Assembly: GCA_029298735.1 (NCBI GenBank) | Contig: JANSLP010000009.1 | Location: 124,001-188,000, forward strand | Source of the DNA: Ophiostoma sp. CBS 140.51 | Taxonomy: Eukaryota; Ascomycota; Sordariomycetes; Ophiostomatales; Ophiostomataceae | DNA length: 64,000 nt | Reading direction: 5' to 3' | Shown here: in pieces, positions 11,601 to 22,600 of the stretch | How the letters are laid out: every line of letters begins with the position of its first letter | Numbering within the stretch: the first letter of the stretch is position 1 | The notes under the pieces: generated by a model | What the model saw: the letters and a program-made list of their open reading frames with translations, nothing else | Databases searched by the model: none | What the model was told of the DNA's origin: nothing | Made by a program: the position numbers and the translations under genes

Positions 11601-12255
11601 TAAGGCGCCAACGGGCGCTGGCAGACAAAGGCAGGAACTAAACCCGCTAGCGCCTCGCGAACGCCAGGCACAGGCCTCTTGCCCCTTGGTTGGACAGGCG
11701 TTAGGGCATTTGTGAGCACGGCTTACAGCGTGTGCACTGGTCCTCTTCGCAGGAAAGGTACCTGGAAGGTGGGCCGTTCATATAATAATACCGTGCAAGT
11801 ATATGTATCTTACCAGCGTACCTGCCCCAACAACCAGTTCCTGGCACCGCCTGTCACCGACAGCCCGTATCTTACAGCACAGCAGGTCAAAGTATGTCTC
11901 CTGCTCGCCAGTACTTTCAGGTCTTCCTCCACTTATTTGTCCCTTTCACGCTCGCTGTGGCCATGTTCACGCTCTTTCGTCCTTTCTGCATCGGATCGTG
12001 TGTCCATCATTCTTGCTATGCATCGTAGGCTCATTCTCTCCACATCTTCCTTCGGCCTCTGCTCCTTCTTTTGCAACGCACTCTCGTAGGATGCCATGCA
12101 TGTTCTCGAAGCTCCTGCCCTGCCACCATTCGTAGCTGCCCTCCTGGCTGGACCGCACGTCCAGGGCTCCTTCCCACCCCAAAAGCCAGCGCCGATTTCC
12201 CCTGAACGGGCCTCATTAAACTTAGCGCGCCCCAATTAAATGCCTCCTGTCCGCT
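8601..12255. other. Large gene-free spacer after AsnRS
   Basis: About 3.7 kb with no convincing gene on either strand. The first part is the AsnRS 3' untranslated region, with AATAAA at 8773-8778. CT-rich patches on the + strand occur at about 9040-9180, 11100-11180 and 11930-12090. The open frames present are short and biased in composition, with no recognisable domains. I see no tRNA-like cloverleaf or repeat family. Confidence 0.5.
8773..8778 (+). terminator. Possible polyadenylation signal of the AsnRS gene
   Basis: AATAAA 173 bases after the stop codon, in an A-rich stretch. It is a weak signal in fungi, so this is only a candidate for the mRNA end. Confidence 0.3.
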
Positions 12256-13476
12256 TTGGGCAATCGACAAACGACCAACGGGACATCTCCCCCCCTTTTC
12301 CTCAATCCACCTTGCCTCTCCCCTGTCCTTCTCGCTCTCTCTCTCACCTCTTTTCGTCCACGCCTTTTCTGCCTCCCTCACTCTAACCTTTTTTTCCTCT
12401 GCCCCTACGATCCTCCTCTTCGCCTCGCCTCCTCCACCTTTCTCCTCTCTCTCTTCTCCTTCTCTACCCCCAGTCTGGTCTGTCGACTCCTGTTTTGTCT
12501 TCGTCTCTCGCTTTTTTTCACTCTTTCGTACACTCTCTTTCTACTCTCTTTTCCCTTTTCCTTCTTCTTACTCTCGCTCTCTTCCTTTTCTGCTTTTCCT
12601 CGCCCTTTCTTTTCCTCCCTCCTCTCTTTTTTTCTCGGTCATCCACACTTTCTTCGTGGTCGACTTCCATTCTTGAACCGGCTCTCTTGCCAGCTTCTCG
12701 CTTCTCGCTTCTTCTTCTTTTTTATCTTTCTTCCTTTCTTCACTGTTCGTTTATTCTCCCCCTTTACCAATTTCGAACCACTCGCTTGTTCGCCTTCGCT
12801 CGATCCCATACGACATCAGCGTCGAGTCTCTCGTGCGCGTCGCCATCTCCGAGCTCGTTTTCTTTTTTCTCTGCTTCGATTTCTCGACGTCCTCGTTTAA
12901 CACAAAGTTCTCCCGCCCAAACTCGATTTACACAGGCAGACAATTGTCTTTCGTTCACAGCTCTTTCTCGCTGTGATTGTCGCCTACAATCTTCTTTATT
13001 TATTTTTGTTTTTATATCGCCGAAATCAACGACAAGCTCTTTTGCTTTGGTCAACTTCCCGGCAACAACCACCGTCCGCCCGTTTTATAATACTTTTCTT
13101 GGATATATTCTGTCTTCCCGAAACGAGCCTTTAGCAGTTTCGATTCCTTCGACCTCGACCACCCGCCTCGACGACAACTGGTCCCTTTTTTGTTCCTCGA
13201 TACCCGATAATTTCAAACTCTTCGATTCTTGGCTTCGCCTGGTTGTACCTACCTCTTTTTTTCAATCTTTAACGAAACGGCTCTCCAGACACCGGCGTAT
13301 TCTAGTATCCAATCTCTTTGTCAACTGAATCCGTGTTCTCGACTTCTCGAATCTTTCCTCTTCCCTCCTCCTTCTCACCACTTCCGTGCCCGGTTTCAGG
13401 GTACGAATCATTATTCAAAACGGCGGTCTTATCTCACGTTTCTCGGGACGGCCTTGTCCCCCCTCATCTACTCGGG
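12256..13476 (+). promoter_or_regulatory. CT-rich promoter-leader of the Mrn1/Nrd1-type gene
   Basis: About 1.2 kb in which the + strand is dominated by C and T (continuous TCTTTCTCC-type tracts from 12290 to about 12760, continuing less strictly to 13470). Many unrelated frames stay open only because of this bias. The position directly before an RNA-binding regulator on the same strand suggests a long 5' leader; upstream ATGs in it could restrain translation. A leader intron is possible but I could not define its ends. Confidence 0.5.
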
Positions 13477-16017
13477 ATGCAGGACATCAGCGCCCCTGTC
13501 AGCCAGTCTGGCCCTAACGGCGGCCGCTTCGGCCACGCCTCCAAGCCCTCCAACAGCGATACCGGTTTCTCCCACGGTGCCTTCACCTCTAACATCAGCG
13601 GCTTCGGCGACCGCCACCCTCGTCGTGCCAACATTCCCAGCATCAACACCCAGCCCATGAACCAGCCTCCTCCGCCGACCACGACGGCTGCCGCCCCCGA
13701 CATGACCACCCCGGGAACGGCCTTTGATATGCAGTTCACCTCCCTCCTCCCCTCCCAGCTGCTGCTTGGCAGCCCCTTCCAACCCGGCACCCCGGCTGCC
13801 TTTGCCACATCCCAGTTCCAGGGCCAGATCGGCTACCAGCAGGCTCAGCAGCTCCAGCAGCTCCAGGCCCAGCAGCAGCAGCAGCAGCAGCAGCAGTCCA
13901 ACGGTCAGCTGAACGGTCAGGCTAACGGCCAGCAGGTCGGCGGCCAGCAGAGCCCTGACCAGCAGAACATGTCGCCCCAGGCCTACCAGACGATCGTCTC
14001 GCCCTCGACCTACGGCGCGCCCCAGTTCTACTCGCCCCAGTCCCCCAACGGCGCCTTCAACCAGCTGGGCGGCCAGATCCAGGTCCCCATGCAGGCCACA
14101 TCCCCGGTCGCTCTGTCGCCCGGTGTGGTGAGCGGCACCAGCCGCACTGTCTACCTGGGTAACATCCCCGCCGACACGCCCGCCGATGAGCTCCTGAGCC
14201 ATGTCCGCAGTGGCCAGATCGAGTCGGTTCGCATGCTGCCTGACAAGAACTGCGCCTTCATCTCGTTCCTGGACGCCAGCTCCGCCACCCACTTCCACTC
14301 AGATGCCATCTTGAAAAAGCTCTGCATCAAGGGTCAGGATGTCAAGGTCGGCTGGGGCAAGCCGTCCCAGGTCCCCACGTCCGTGGCACTGGCTGTCCAG
14401 CAATCGGGCGCCTCACGTAACGTGTACTTGGGCAACCTGCCCGACGAGATCACGGAGGACGAGCTGCGTGAGGACCTCGGCAAGTTTGGTGCCATTGACA
14501 CCATCAAGCTGGTCCGTGAGAAGAACATTGCCTTCATCCACTTCCTTTCCATCTCCAACGCCATCAAGGCTGTCACTCAGCTGCCCCAGGAGGCCAACTG
14601 GCAGAGCCCGCGCCGTGTCTACTATGGCAAGGATCGCTGTGCCTACGTCTCCAAGACGCAGCAGCAGAACGCCGCTCAGTACCTGGGCATTGCCCCTGGC
14701 TACGCAAACATGCTGACCGGCGCTGACCGCGATATCATCTCCAACGCCCTGGCTCAGCAGTCCGTGGCTGCCGCTGCTGTGGCCACCACGGCCGGTGGTA
14801 TCAGCAACCTGGGCAACCGCACGATCTACCTGGGCAACATCCACCCGGAGACCACGATCGAGGAGATTTGCAACGTCGTTCGTGGTGGTCTCCTGCACCA
14901 CGTTCGCTACATCCCTGACAAGCACATTTGCTTCGTCACCTTCATCGACCCCACAGCGGCTGCGTCCTTCTACGCCCTCAGCAACCTGCAAGGCCTAATG
15001 ATCCACAACCGTCGCCTCAAGATCGGCTGGGGCAAGCACTCGGGTGCTCTGCCGCCTGCCATTGCCCTGGCTGTCAGCGGCGGTGCATCGCGTAACGTGT
15101 ACATTGGCAACCTCGACGAGACCTGGACCGAGGAGCGTCTGCGCCAGGACTTCACCGACTTTGGTGAGATTGAGCTGGTCAACACGCTCCGCGAAAAGAG
15201 CTGTGCGTTTGTCAACTTTACCAACATTGCCAACGCCATCAAGGCCATTGAGGCCATCCGCAGCAAGGACGAGTACAAGAAGTTCAAGGTCAACTTCGGT
15301 AAGGACCGTTGTGGCAATGCTCCTCGTCAGCTCCAGCCCGGCAGCGGCAACAGCAACGGCAATGCCGACGCGCAGTCCCCGCGCAACGAGGGTAGCCGCA
15401 TTGCGTCGCCCCCGCCCAACGGTTCCACGAGCCAGAACAGCGGCTCGCCGACCAACGCCACGTCGCCTGGTAACAACCCCAACCAGCCGGCCGTGACACT
15501 CTTCAGCTCGACCAACAACGCCCTGACCATGTACCTAAGCCACGTGTCGCAGCAGGCTGCTCAGCAGCAGCAGCAGCAGCACCAGGTCCTGGTTGCCCAG
15601 CAGGCCGCTCTCTTCGGCACGGCTGCCTCGCCCTCGAGCGAGCTGACCCTTGAGGTGCCCCAGGGTCCCATCCTGTCGGGTCACCAGCAGTCGGCTAGCA
15701 TGTCCAACGGTTACGCCAACGGTGCTGGTGCCGGCGGTGGTGCTCAGACTGCCAACGGCACGACCACGATCGGTGGTCTGCTGGCACCGGGCAACCCCCG
15801 TGGCCAGCACAACCGTGCTGTGAGCCTGCCCGTTCTGGCCCCTGGCTTTGAGAACGGCGGCACTAGCCCCAACAGCGTGCCTGGCGGCAACGGTGGCCAG
15901 GAAGGCGAGCGCCGCGGTCACCAGTACCAGGCCAGCTTTGGCGGCATGGGTGCCGGTTTCGGCCTGGCCATCCAGAGCGGCCTGAACGGCTGGGTCGAAG
16001 AGGAGGTTGCGAACTAA
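13477..16017 (+). CDS. Four-RRM RNA-binding protein, Mrn1/Nrd1 family
   Basis: An intron-free frame gives 846 aa from the ATG at 13477. The frame is open upstream to an ATG at 13318, but those 53 residues look like translated leader, while MQDISAP starts protein-like sequence. Four RRMs are visible: about 222-295 (TVYLGNIP), 314-390 (NVYLGNLP), 448-520 (TIYLGNIH) and 539-612 (NVYIGNLD), each with an RNP2-like motif and an aromatic or CAF/CFV-type RNP1. The flanks are low complexity: a Q9 tract at 132-140, Asn/Gly/Gln stretches, and a second Q-rich tract (CAG repeats at 15562-15579). The arrangement matches budding-yeast Mrn1 and fission-yeast Nrd1/Msa2, which bind mRNAs and control differentiation and stress responses. 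It probably acts in cytoplasmic mRNP granules. Confidence 0.9.
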   Translation: MQDISAPVSQSGPNGGRFGHASKPSNSDTGFSHGAFTSNISGFGDRHPRRANIPSINTQPMNQPPPPTTTAAAPDMTTPGTAFDMQFTSLLPSQLLLGSPFQPGTPAAFATSQFQGQIGYQQAQQLQQLQAQQQQQQQQQSNGQLNGQANGQQVGGQQSPDQQNMSPQAYQTIVSPSTYGAPQFYSPQSPNGAFNQLGGQIQVPMQATSPVALSPGVVSGTSRTVYLGNIPADTPADELLSHVRSGQIESVRMLPDKNCAFISFLDASSATHFHSDAILKKLCIKGQDVKVGWGKPSQVPTSVALAVQQSGASRNVYLGNLPDEITEDELREDLGKFGAIDTIKLVREKNIAFIHFLSISNAIKAVTQLPQEANWQSPRRVYYGKDRCAYVSKTQQQNAAQYLGIAPGYANMLTGADRDIISNALAQQSVAAAAVATTAGGISNLGNRTIYLGNIHPETTIEEICNVVRGGLLHHVRYIPDKHICFVTFIDPTAAASFYALSNLQGLMIHNRRLKIGWGKHSGALPPAIALAVSGGASRNVYIGNLDETWTEERLRQDFTDFGEIELVNTLREKSCAFVNFTNIANAIKAIEAIRSKDEYKKFKVNFGKDRCGNAPRQLQPGSGNSNGNADAQSPRNEGSRIASPPPNGSTSQNSGSPTNATSPGNNPNQPAVTLFSSTNNALTMYLSHVSQQAAQQQQQQHQVLVAQQAALFGTAASPSSELTLEVPQGPILSGHQQSASMSNGYANGAGAGGGAQTANGTTTIGGLLAPGNPRGQHNRAVSLPVLAPGFENGGTSPNSVPGGNGGQEGERRGHQYQASFGGMGAGFGLAIQSGLNGWVEEEVAN
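13870..13896 (+). repeat. CAG trinucleotide repeat (9 units) in the RRM gene
   Basis: Nine uninterrupted CAG codons encode Gln132-140 of the four-RRM protein. Such tracts vary in length between strains and are common in prion-like regions of RNA-binding proteins. Confidence 0.85.
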
Positions 16018-16739
16018 GCTAAGCTAATTGGGAAGTGTGTTTGTTTTGATGTTGGGTGGATGACATTTTGCTTTTTTGGATAAGATGATGGGGTAGTGGA
16101 GAGCGAATAACAAAACAGAGAGAAAGAGAGAGCTATGAAAGGCAACACAGATTGTTTTAGCTGTTGTAATTGCCCCCGCCATTTATTTTTTGGTATATCT
16201 TTTTTACACAATCTTCCTGCCTATTTTATTTATTTATTTGTCGTTTATATTGTTTGACTTAATTTTTTTTTTTTTTTTTGCTCTCTACCTCTATTTCTAT
16301 TTTTGACTATTATTCATTTCTTTGTTCCTATTTATTTCTGCTCTTCTTTTGCTTTTCAACGTTGCTTCTTTTCTTCCTTTTTTACTCTCTTTTCGCTTCT
16401 TCTTATGTTTTGCTATACTTTCGTCTATTTGTTTTGCCTTTTGGGTTAATGGCTCTCTGCATTTCATCTATCATCTCGGTTTCTAGTCCATCACAGACTA
16501 TCAATAATTTCTGGTGTATGATACGCTCTCTCTACTACTGCTTTTCGTGAAAACTCAAAACACGTCTTCAAGAACTCGCATCTACGATGTAATATTTCCA
16601 TGCATTTTAAAAATATTTATTTTTCATTATTGGTTCATTAGACATATTTTTTGGTGATTGACTGTCTTTTTTTTTCATATAACATGCAACCAGTTGGATA
16701 TAACTCGATCAGAACTTGTATGAACAAACAATGGGGACA
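16018..16739. other. AT-rich convergent spacer
   Basis: This lies between the ends of two convergent genes. It is markedly T-rich, with a run of 17 T at 16263-16279, and presumably holds both 3' untranslated regions. No gene or RNA is seen. Confidence 0.6.
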
Positions 16740-19133
16740 CTAACGAAGATCTTCCAGAGTCGTCTTCACATCGTCCAGCGCTTCAACCAGACTCCTACTC
16801 AACGACGCACCGATCCGAGACGGTGCCAGTGTTGGCCGCAGCTGGTTGGCCAAACCAATGACGGCACTAATGGAGTGCGTGTAGCGACGACGTACTGACG
16901 GATGGGCATTGGCAACAAGAGCCGTGACGAGTTGCAGAACGGCCACGCGACACTCGGCCACTGTGCCGGCAGTAAGTGTGTCTGTCGTCGAGGGGCTAGA
17001 ACGGTTGCTGTCATCGTCACTTGGTCCAGCCCATGCAGCAACGAGGGTGACGACGTCCATCCATGCTTCCCGCGTACCCGGATGCTCTTCTTCCACAATG
17101 GGCAGCAACACGCGAACAATCTCGATACCGCGTGCTGCATCCGAGGCAGACGGTGGGTGGCCCTGCAGGATGGCCAGCAAGTCGGTCGTCAAAATCTTCC
17201 AGGCACCGTGCTCCAGCAGGAGCGCTGCTGCCTCCCGTTCGTACGTGTCGTCCTCATGGACTTGGTCGCCTCCAGTCTCACCGGATCCTTCCGCTGTTAA
17301 GGCCGCGATGCCCTCAAAGGCAACAAGCACGGGCCGGCGGAAATCGAGGCTGCTTGGATCGGTGGAGCTGCTGCTGTACAGGTCGAGGAACATGTCCGTT
17401 AGGCCCGCCGCCTCGCGCCGCAGCACTTCATTGTCATCTTCACGCAGCCATAGGGCGAGAGCACGCACAGCCGCCAGCACGAGCGGATCACGGTTGACAA
17501 CCGTATCGGACGCGGCGGCATCCCACGCCAACGGCAGTCCGGCCGTATCCAATGTGTTGGCCCGTGTATCATCAGTACCGGCGCGCGCGTCCGGGTGCAG
17601 GCCCTGGGCGCCAGCAACGGCAGCATCCCAGCGGTCACGCAGGTGCTCAGCCGTGACGGACAGCGTCTCGGACATGGACTTGCGCAGACGCAGGAGGTTG
17701 TCCGGAGTGAGGGAGATGGTGAGCAGTTCATCCTTATCTTCGCCGTCGCCATCGAGGCTGCGGACGAGGTAGCCAATAAAAGCCGACAAAATATCAAAAG
17801 CAGAGGCGAGGCGGGAGGCACTGGCCGGGTAATAGTCGTCGTTGTTGAGCTGCGCAAGAAGGCCAGGCAGGGTGGCGCGCAAGTCGACGAGGAGCATACT
17901 AACTAAAAGGTAGGCGAAGGGTTTGTCCTCAGGCAGCGGGGCTTTCCCATCGGCACTCTTTTTCGCCTTGGGGTCTTCGCCAAACAGGAGGGTGGAGGCC
18001 ACGTCCGGGTAGGCGCGCAAGAGAGCTGCTGATGCATGCGTGTATGCAGCACGGGATGCGGCCGTGGGTCGGCTGGCAGCGAGGCGACGAATGAATCCGA
18101 CAGCGGGTGCGATCCAACCTGGACTGGCCGCGGGCACAAATTTTCTTTGTTGCTGCTGTTCAGCAAAGGCCTCGGCGTTGCGCAGAAGACGGGCCAAGAA
18201 GTCCAGCAACGTCACCCCATCGGTACCCTTGAACGCAGCGGCAAGGGAGGGTAGTGTGATGTTGATGGTGTTTGTGATTGTGTCAATGTCGGCCGGGCTG
18301 TCCGAGTTTGTCGCCGCCAGCAAACCGTGCAGCCAAGCACGCAGCAAGATTTCAAGGATAAGCGGCTGTTCCGGCGCCAACTCGGTCAGCGGGCTGAGAT
18401 CGGTGACGCTCGAGTTGAAGACGGCAGCACCCTCGGCACGACTGACGAGTGTGGCAAGAGTTTGGAGGATGAGCATAGTGGCCGACTCTGCGTCTGCATT
18501 TGCTCCAACAGAAGCGCTTGATGATGACGTTGTCGTCGTGTTAAGAAGCGACGCCACAAGAAGCGGAATGCGCCCAGTGAGCCGCGGATCGCCGCATCGC
18601 TCGTCGGGCAAGATGCGCACGGCAAAAGTGTGCAGCACGGCCACCGCCAGGTCGCGCATGTGAGCAGCCTCAGCGCCGCCTTTGCTTTGAGAAGTCTGGG
18701 CCGAAGAAGAAGAAGACGAAGATGGGGCGGACGTAGTGATAAAGGGCGATGAGGGCGCATTGAGGCCGGCGCGCAGCAGCTTGTCGAGAAACTTGACGGG
18801 GATAGCGTCCCATAGCTTCAGCAGCGAGGGGAAGCTGATTTGGGCCGTCTCGCCCGCTTTACCCTCTTTTGCGCCGCTCGCATCATCTGCATCTTCTGAA
18901 GCTTGTCGAACTTGTTCGTCGAGAACAGCTTTGAGCAGAGCAAGGGCCACAAAGCGCGAGGTGTCGTCCTTAACACGAAGCAACTGCTCGATTCTAACGA
19001 TGGCTGCCTCTTGCTGATCCGACTGTTGTGGTTGCTGCGCCTGCTCTGCCTGCCCTGTCTGTTGGTCACTCTCTTCAGACCCAACAAGTGGCATCGCCAC
19101 ATCAGATGCGCCGTCGTCGCCAGAGGAAGCCAT
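16740..19133 (-). CDS. Neurochondrin-family helical-repeat protein
   Basis: A single exon of 797 aa. The N-terminus is Gln/Glu-rich and disordered. From about residue 45 an alpha-helical repeat protein begins, with IEQLLRVKDDTSRFVALALLKAVLD and then SFPSLLKLWDAIPVKFLDKLLRAGL, which match the opening of the neurochondrin (Ncdn) family. The rest is Leu/Ala-rich helices with loops of Ser or acidic residues, consistent with ARM/HEAT-like solenoids. Animal neurochondrin is a cytoplasmic neurite-outgrowth and Sm-protein-associated factor; the fungal role is not established. No membrane segment or signal peptide is evident. The family call rests on the N-terminal block and overall layout. Confidence 0.75.
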   Translation of the reverse strand: MASSGDDGASDVAMPLVGSEESDQQTGQAEQAQQPQQSDQQEAAIVRIEQLLRVKDDTSRFVALALLKAVLDEQVRQASEDADDASGAKEGKAGETAQISFPSLLKLWDAIPVKFLDKLLRAGLNAPSSPFITTSAPSSSSSSSAQTSQSKGGAEAAHMRDLAVAVLHTFAVRILPDERCGDPRLTGRIPLLVASLLNTTTTSSSSASVGANADAESATMLILQTLATLVSRAEGAAVFNSSVTDLSPLTELAPEQPLILEILLRAWLHGLLAATNSDSPADIDTITNTINITLPSLAAAFKGTDGVTLLDFLARLLRNAEAFAEQQQQRKFVPAASPGWIAPAVGFIRRLAASRPTAASRAAYTHASAALLRAYPDVASTLLFGEDPKAKKSADGKAPLPEDKPFAYLLVSMLLVDLRATLPGLLAQLNNDDYYPASASRLASAFDILSAFIGYLVRSLDGDGEDKDELLTISLTPDNLLRLRKSMSETLSVTAEHLRDRWDAAVAGAQGLHPDARAGTDDTRANTLDTAGLPLAWDAAASDTVVNRDPLVLAAVRALALWLREDDNEVLRREAAGLTDMFLDLYSSSSTDPSSLDFRRPVLVAFEGIAALTAEGSGETGGDQVHEDDTYEREAAALLLEHGAWKILTTDLLAILQGHPPSASDAARGIEIVRVLLPIVEEEHPGTREAWMDVVTLVAAWAGPSDDDSNRSSPSTTDTLTAGTVAECRVAVLQLVTALVANAHPSVRRRYTHSISAVIGLANQLRPTLAPSRIGASLSRSLVEALDDVKTTLEDLR

Positions 19134-19698
19134 TTTGTCTCGATCACGGCAATGTGGTCCCGTTTGGTGCAGAAACGGCCATGGTGCCGCTCAGCGCTCA
19201 AAAAAAAAAACCAATAACGATCAGGAATATGCTTTTCCCTGGTGTTGAACGACAAAACAAGTTTTTTGTTCATGTCGAGTGAAGCTGTAAGTCCGTCCCT
19301 TTGGTGGTCTGTCTACATGCATAGATGGTGCTTGCTTACTAACATATTTTCCAACCGGGGCGAGGCGAGCACGTTTTGGTTTTTGGAGTATGGACCCACT
19401 TATTTCACTTGCGACGTAATGGGCAACAAGGCCACAGCCTCCTGAACCGAACGTTCCTAACCTCCTTTGTATTCCCGGAGCTTCACAGCTTGCGACACAC
19501 CAATCGCGACAATCAATAACACGCCGACGGCGACCACGATCAATATTTTCTCGCGCATATACAATCATCAATCGCCCATCTACCTTATCGACATATCCAC
19601 GCCAACATACTCTCTACTTCCTCGCCTTCCTGCGCCTCTCGCCCAGCTCTGGAGCTGCGCGATGACGGCTCTTCCTGCTGCTCACAGTTAACTCAACC
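19134..19698. other. Divergent promoter: neurochondrin-like gene (-) and CLC gene (+)
   Basis: 565 bp separate the two start codons. An A10 run lies at 19201-19210 near the minus-strand start. The half nearer the CLC gene is C/T- and A-rich, without a clear TATA box. No extra gene is supported. Confidence 0.55.
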
Positions 19699-22600
19699 AT
19701 GGATCCATTAATACCAACAGCAGCAGGGAGGAACGGCGGCGGCAGCCGCGGTGGTGGTGGTGGTAGTGATGCCGGACGAGCGTCTCCATACCAGAACGGT
19801 GGCCAGAACGGTGGCCAGAACGGCGGCCAGAACGGCGGCCAGAACGGCGGCCAGAACGGCGGCGCAATCGACCTCCTAGGCAACGACAGCCAAGCCAGCG
19901 GACCGTACAGCGGCGACAACCACGATGACCCCGATCACGATAACCATGACAGCCACAACAACGACGTAGACACCTCCGACGTCGACGAGCACACAATCTC
20001 TGCGGCCGAACTCAACGGCCCCATGTCGTTCAAGCGGCGACAGAAACAGACGAGCTTCCTCCCACGATCAGCACGATCGCTCCTCTCGACTTTCGGTATG
20101 GGCACGACGACGACATCCTCGTCAAACGCACACAACTCGCACACTCTTTATGGCCACGAAGCAACCGGCCCGATTGGACTGGGAAGTGCAGGCAATAACG
20201 AAGCCTTTGAGACACAGGGCGTCTACGGTGGCGGAGGTGGTGGACACAATGGCGAACCGAGCAACATCAATGTGAACCTTCACAGCAACGGCGGCAGCAA
20301 CGGCAAGAACAGCATCGGCCTCCCCCACGTCGTCGACTGGTACTCGGAGGGCCTTGGCCGCCGTGTCGGCTACGAAGATCTGACAGCCATTGACTGGATC
20401 TTTGAATACAACAAGGAACGGCAGAGACAGCGCACTCTGGTTTCGGGAACGAGCGGTCTGCTGGGTCTTGGGCGCCGTCTGTTGGACGCTGGTCAGGTCT
20501 GGGTTGTGCTCGTGCTGACGGGTTTGGCAGCGGGCACGCTTGCAGCGGCCATTGACGTTGCATCTGACTGGCTCGGCGATCTCAAGACGGGCTACTGCGC
20601 GTCAGGCGGCACCGACGGTGGCGCCTTTTACCTGAACCACGGTTTTTGTTGTATGGGCTACGATGAAGGTGCCAAGTGTGAGGGCTGGCGACCGTGGGCT
20701 GTGGCTCTTGGTCTGTCGGCGTCGTCGGCTGTCGGCAAGTGGTTTCTGGAGTACTTGTTCTTTGTTGTGCTGTCCGTCACTTGTGCCGTCTGTGCTGCGC
20801 TTCTTGTCAAAGAGTACGCCATCTATGCCAAGCACAGCGGTATCCCCGAGATCAAAACTATGCTGGGCGGATTTGTGATTCGGCGCTTCTTGGGCGGCTG
20901 GACACTGCTGACCAAGTCGCTGGGTCTGTGTCTGGCCGTTGCTTCGGGCATGTGGCTTGGCAAGGAGGGTCCCTTTGTGCACGTTGCCTGCTGCTGTGCC
21001 AATCTCTTTATTAAGCTCTTTCCCAGCATCAACAACAATGAGGGTAGGTCGCCCTCGCGCTCTTTGATTATCTTTGCACCCCCTTTTAAATATTTGTTCG
21101 CTAATACACTGTAGCCCGCCGTCGAGAAGTTTTGTCGGCCGCTTCCGCTTCAGGCATCTCTGTCGCCTTTGGCTCACCTATTGGCGGCGTGCTGTTCAGT
21201 CTCGAAACCTTGTCGTACTACTTCCCTGACAAGACCATGTGGCAGAGTTTTGTGTGCGCCATGACGGCTGCTTTCGTCCTGCAGGCCCTCGACCCTTTCC
21301 GGTCGGGAAAGCTCGTCTTGTACCAGGTCAAGTACTCAACCGGCTGGCATGCCTTTGAGCTCATCCCCTTTGCTCTGCTGGGCATCCTTGGCGGCGTCTA
21401 CGGTGGCCTCTTTATCAAGGTCAATATGTGGATTGCCCGCTGGAAAAAGGCCAATGCGGGCTGGCTTCCCGGTCCTGTTACGCAGGTCGCCCTCGTCGCT
21501 CTGTTAACGGCCCTTATCAACTACCCCAACCTTTATATGCGTGCCCAGTTGTCCGAGCTCGTCTCCAACATCTTTTCCGAGTGCTCGCCCCAGCTCGACG
21601 ACGTCTTTGGTTTGTGCAAGACAGGCGCCGCAACGGCCGCCACGATTGTTCTACTGCTCTTTGCTGCTGTCCTCGGTTTCTTTTTGGCCGCCATCACTTT
21701 CGGTCTGCAGCTCCCGGCCGGTATTATCCTGCCCTCCATGGCCATTGGCGCTCTGACGGGCCGTGCTGTCGGCATCGTCATGGAGATTTGGCAGACCAAC
21801 CACCCCAACTTTTTGCCCTTCCAGTCGTGCGAACAGGACCTGTCGTGCGTCACACCGGGCACCTACGCCATCGTCGGCGCTGCTGCTGCCCTCACGGGTG
21901 TCACGCGCGTCACCGTGTCCATTGTCGTCATTGTCTTTGAGCTCACGGGCGCACTGACCTATGTCCTGCCCATAATGGTCGCCGTTATGCTCTCCAAATG
22001 GGTCGGCGATGCCTTTTCGCGGCGCGGCATCTACGAGGCCTGGATCCATTTCAACGAGTACCCCTACCTCGATAACAGCGAGGAGATGCAGTTCCAGATC
22101 CCGGACGTGCCCGCATCCCAGGTCATGACCCGCATCGAGGATCTCGTCGTGTTGACGGCCACGGGGCACACGGTTGCCAGTCTTCGCCGCATATTGGATG
22201 CCCACCCGTACCGTGGTTTTCCTATCGTCTCCGACCCGCGCGATGCCATTTTGTTGGGCTACATCTCCCGCGCCGAGCTCGACTATACGCTGCAGGCCGC
22301 TGTCAAGCCCCCTCGCTCTTTGCCACCTGACGAGACCGAGGCGTTCTTCTCTCACCAGCCACTCGCGGACCCGCGCACCACGCTCGATCTCAGGCCGTGG
22401 ATGGATCAGACACCGCTGACGCTGCCCTCGCGGTCGGGTCTGCACTTTGTTGTCAACTATTTCCAGAAATTGGGGTTGCGCTATGTCTTGTTTAGCGACC
22501 GCGGCGTCCTCCAGGGACTCTTGACCAAAAAGGACGTGTGGTATGTCCTGAACGGCGCCGAAGAGTCGAGGAGGAGCGGCGAAGACGATGGACTGCGTGC

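Noticed and set aside
12495..13328. 277-codon open frame on the + strand
   Set aside because: It is a reading of the CT-rich leader: almost only Ser, Leu, Phe and Pro, with no domain, in conflict with the following gene's leader.
13318..13476. Upstream ATG of the four-RRM protein
   Set aside because: The 53 extra residues read like translated CT-rich leader; the ATG at 13477 begins normal protein sequence. An intron just before it is also possible.
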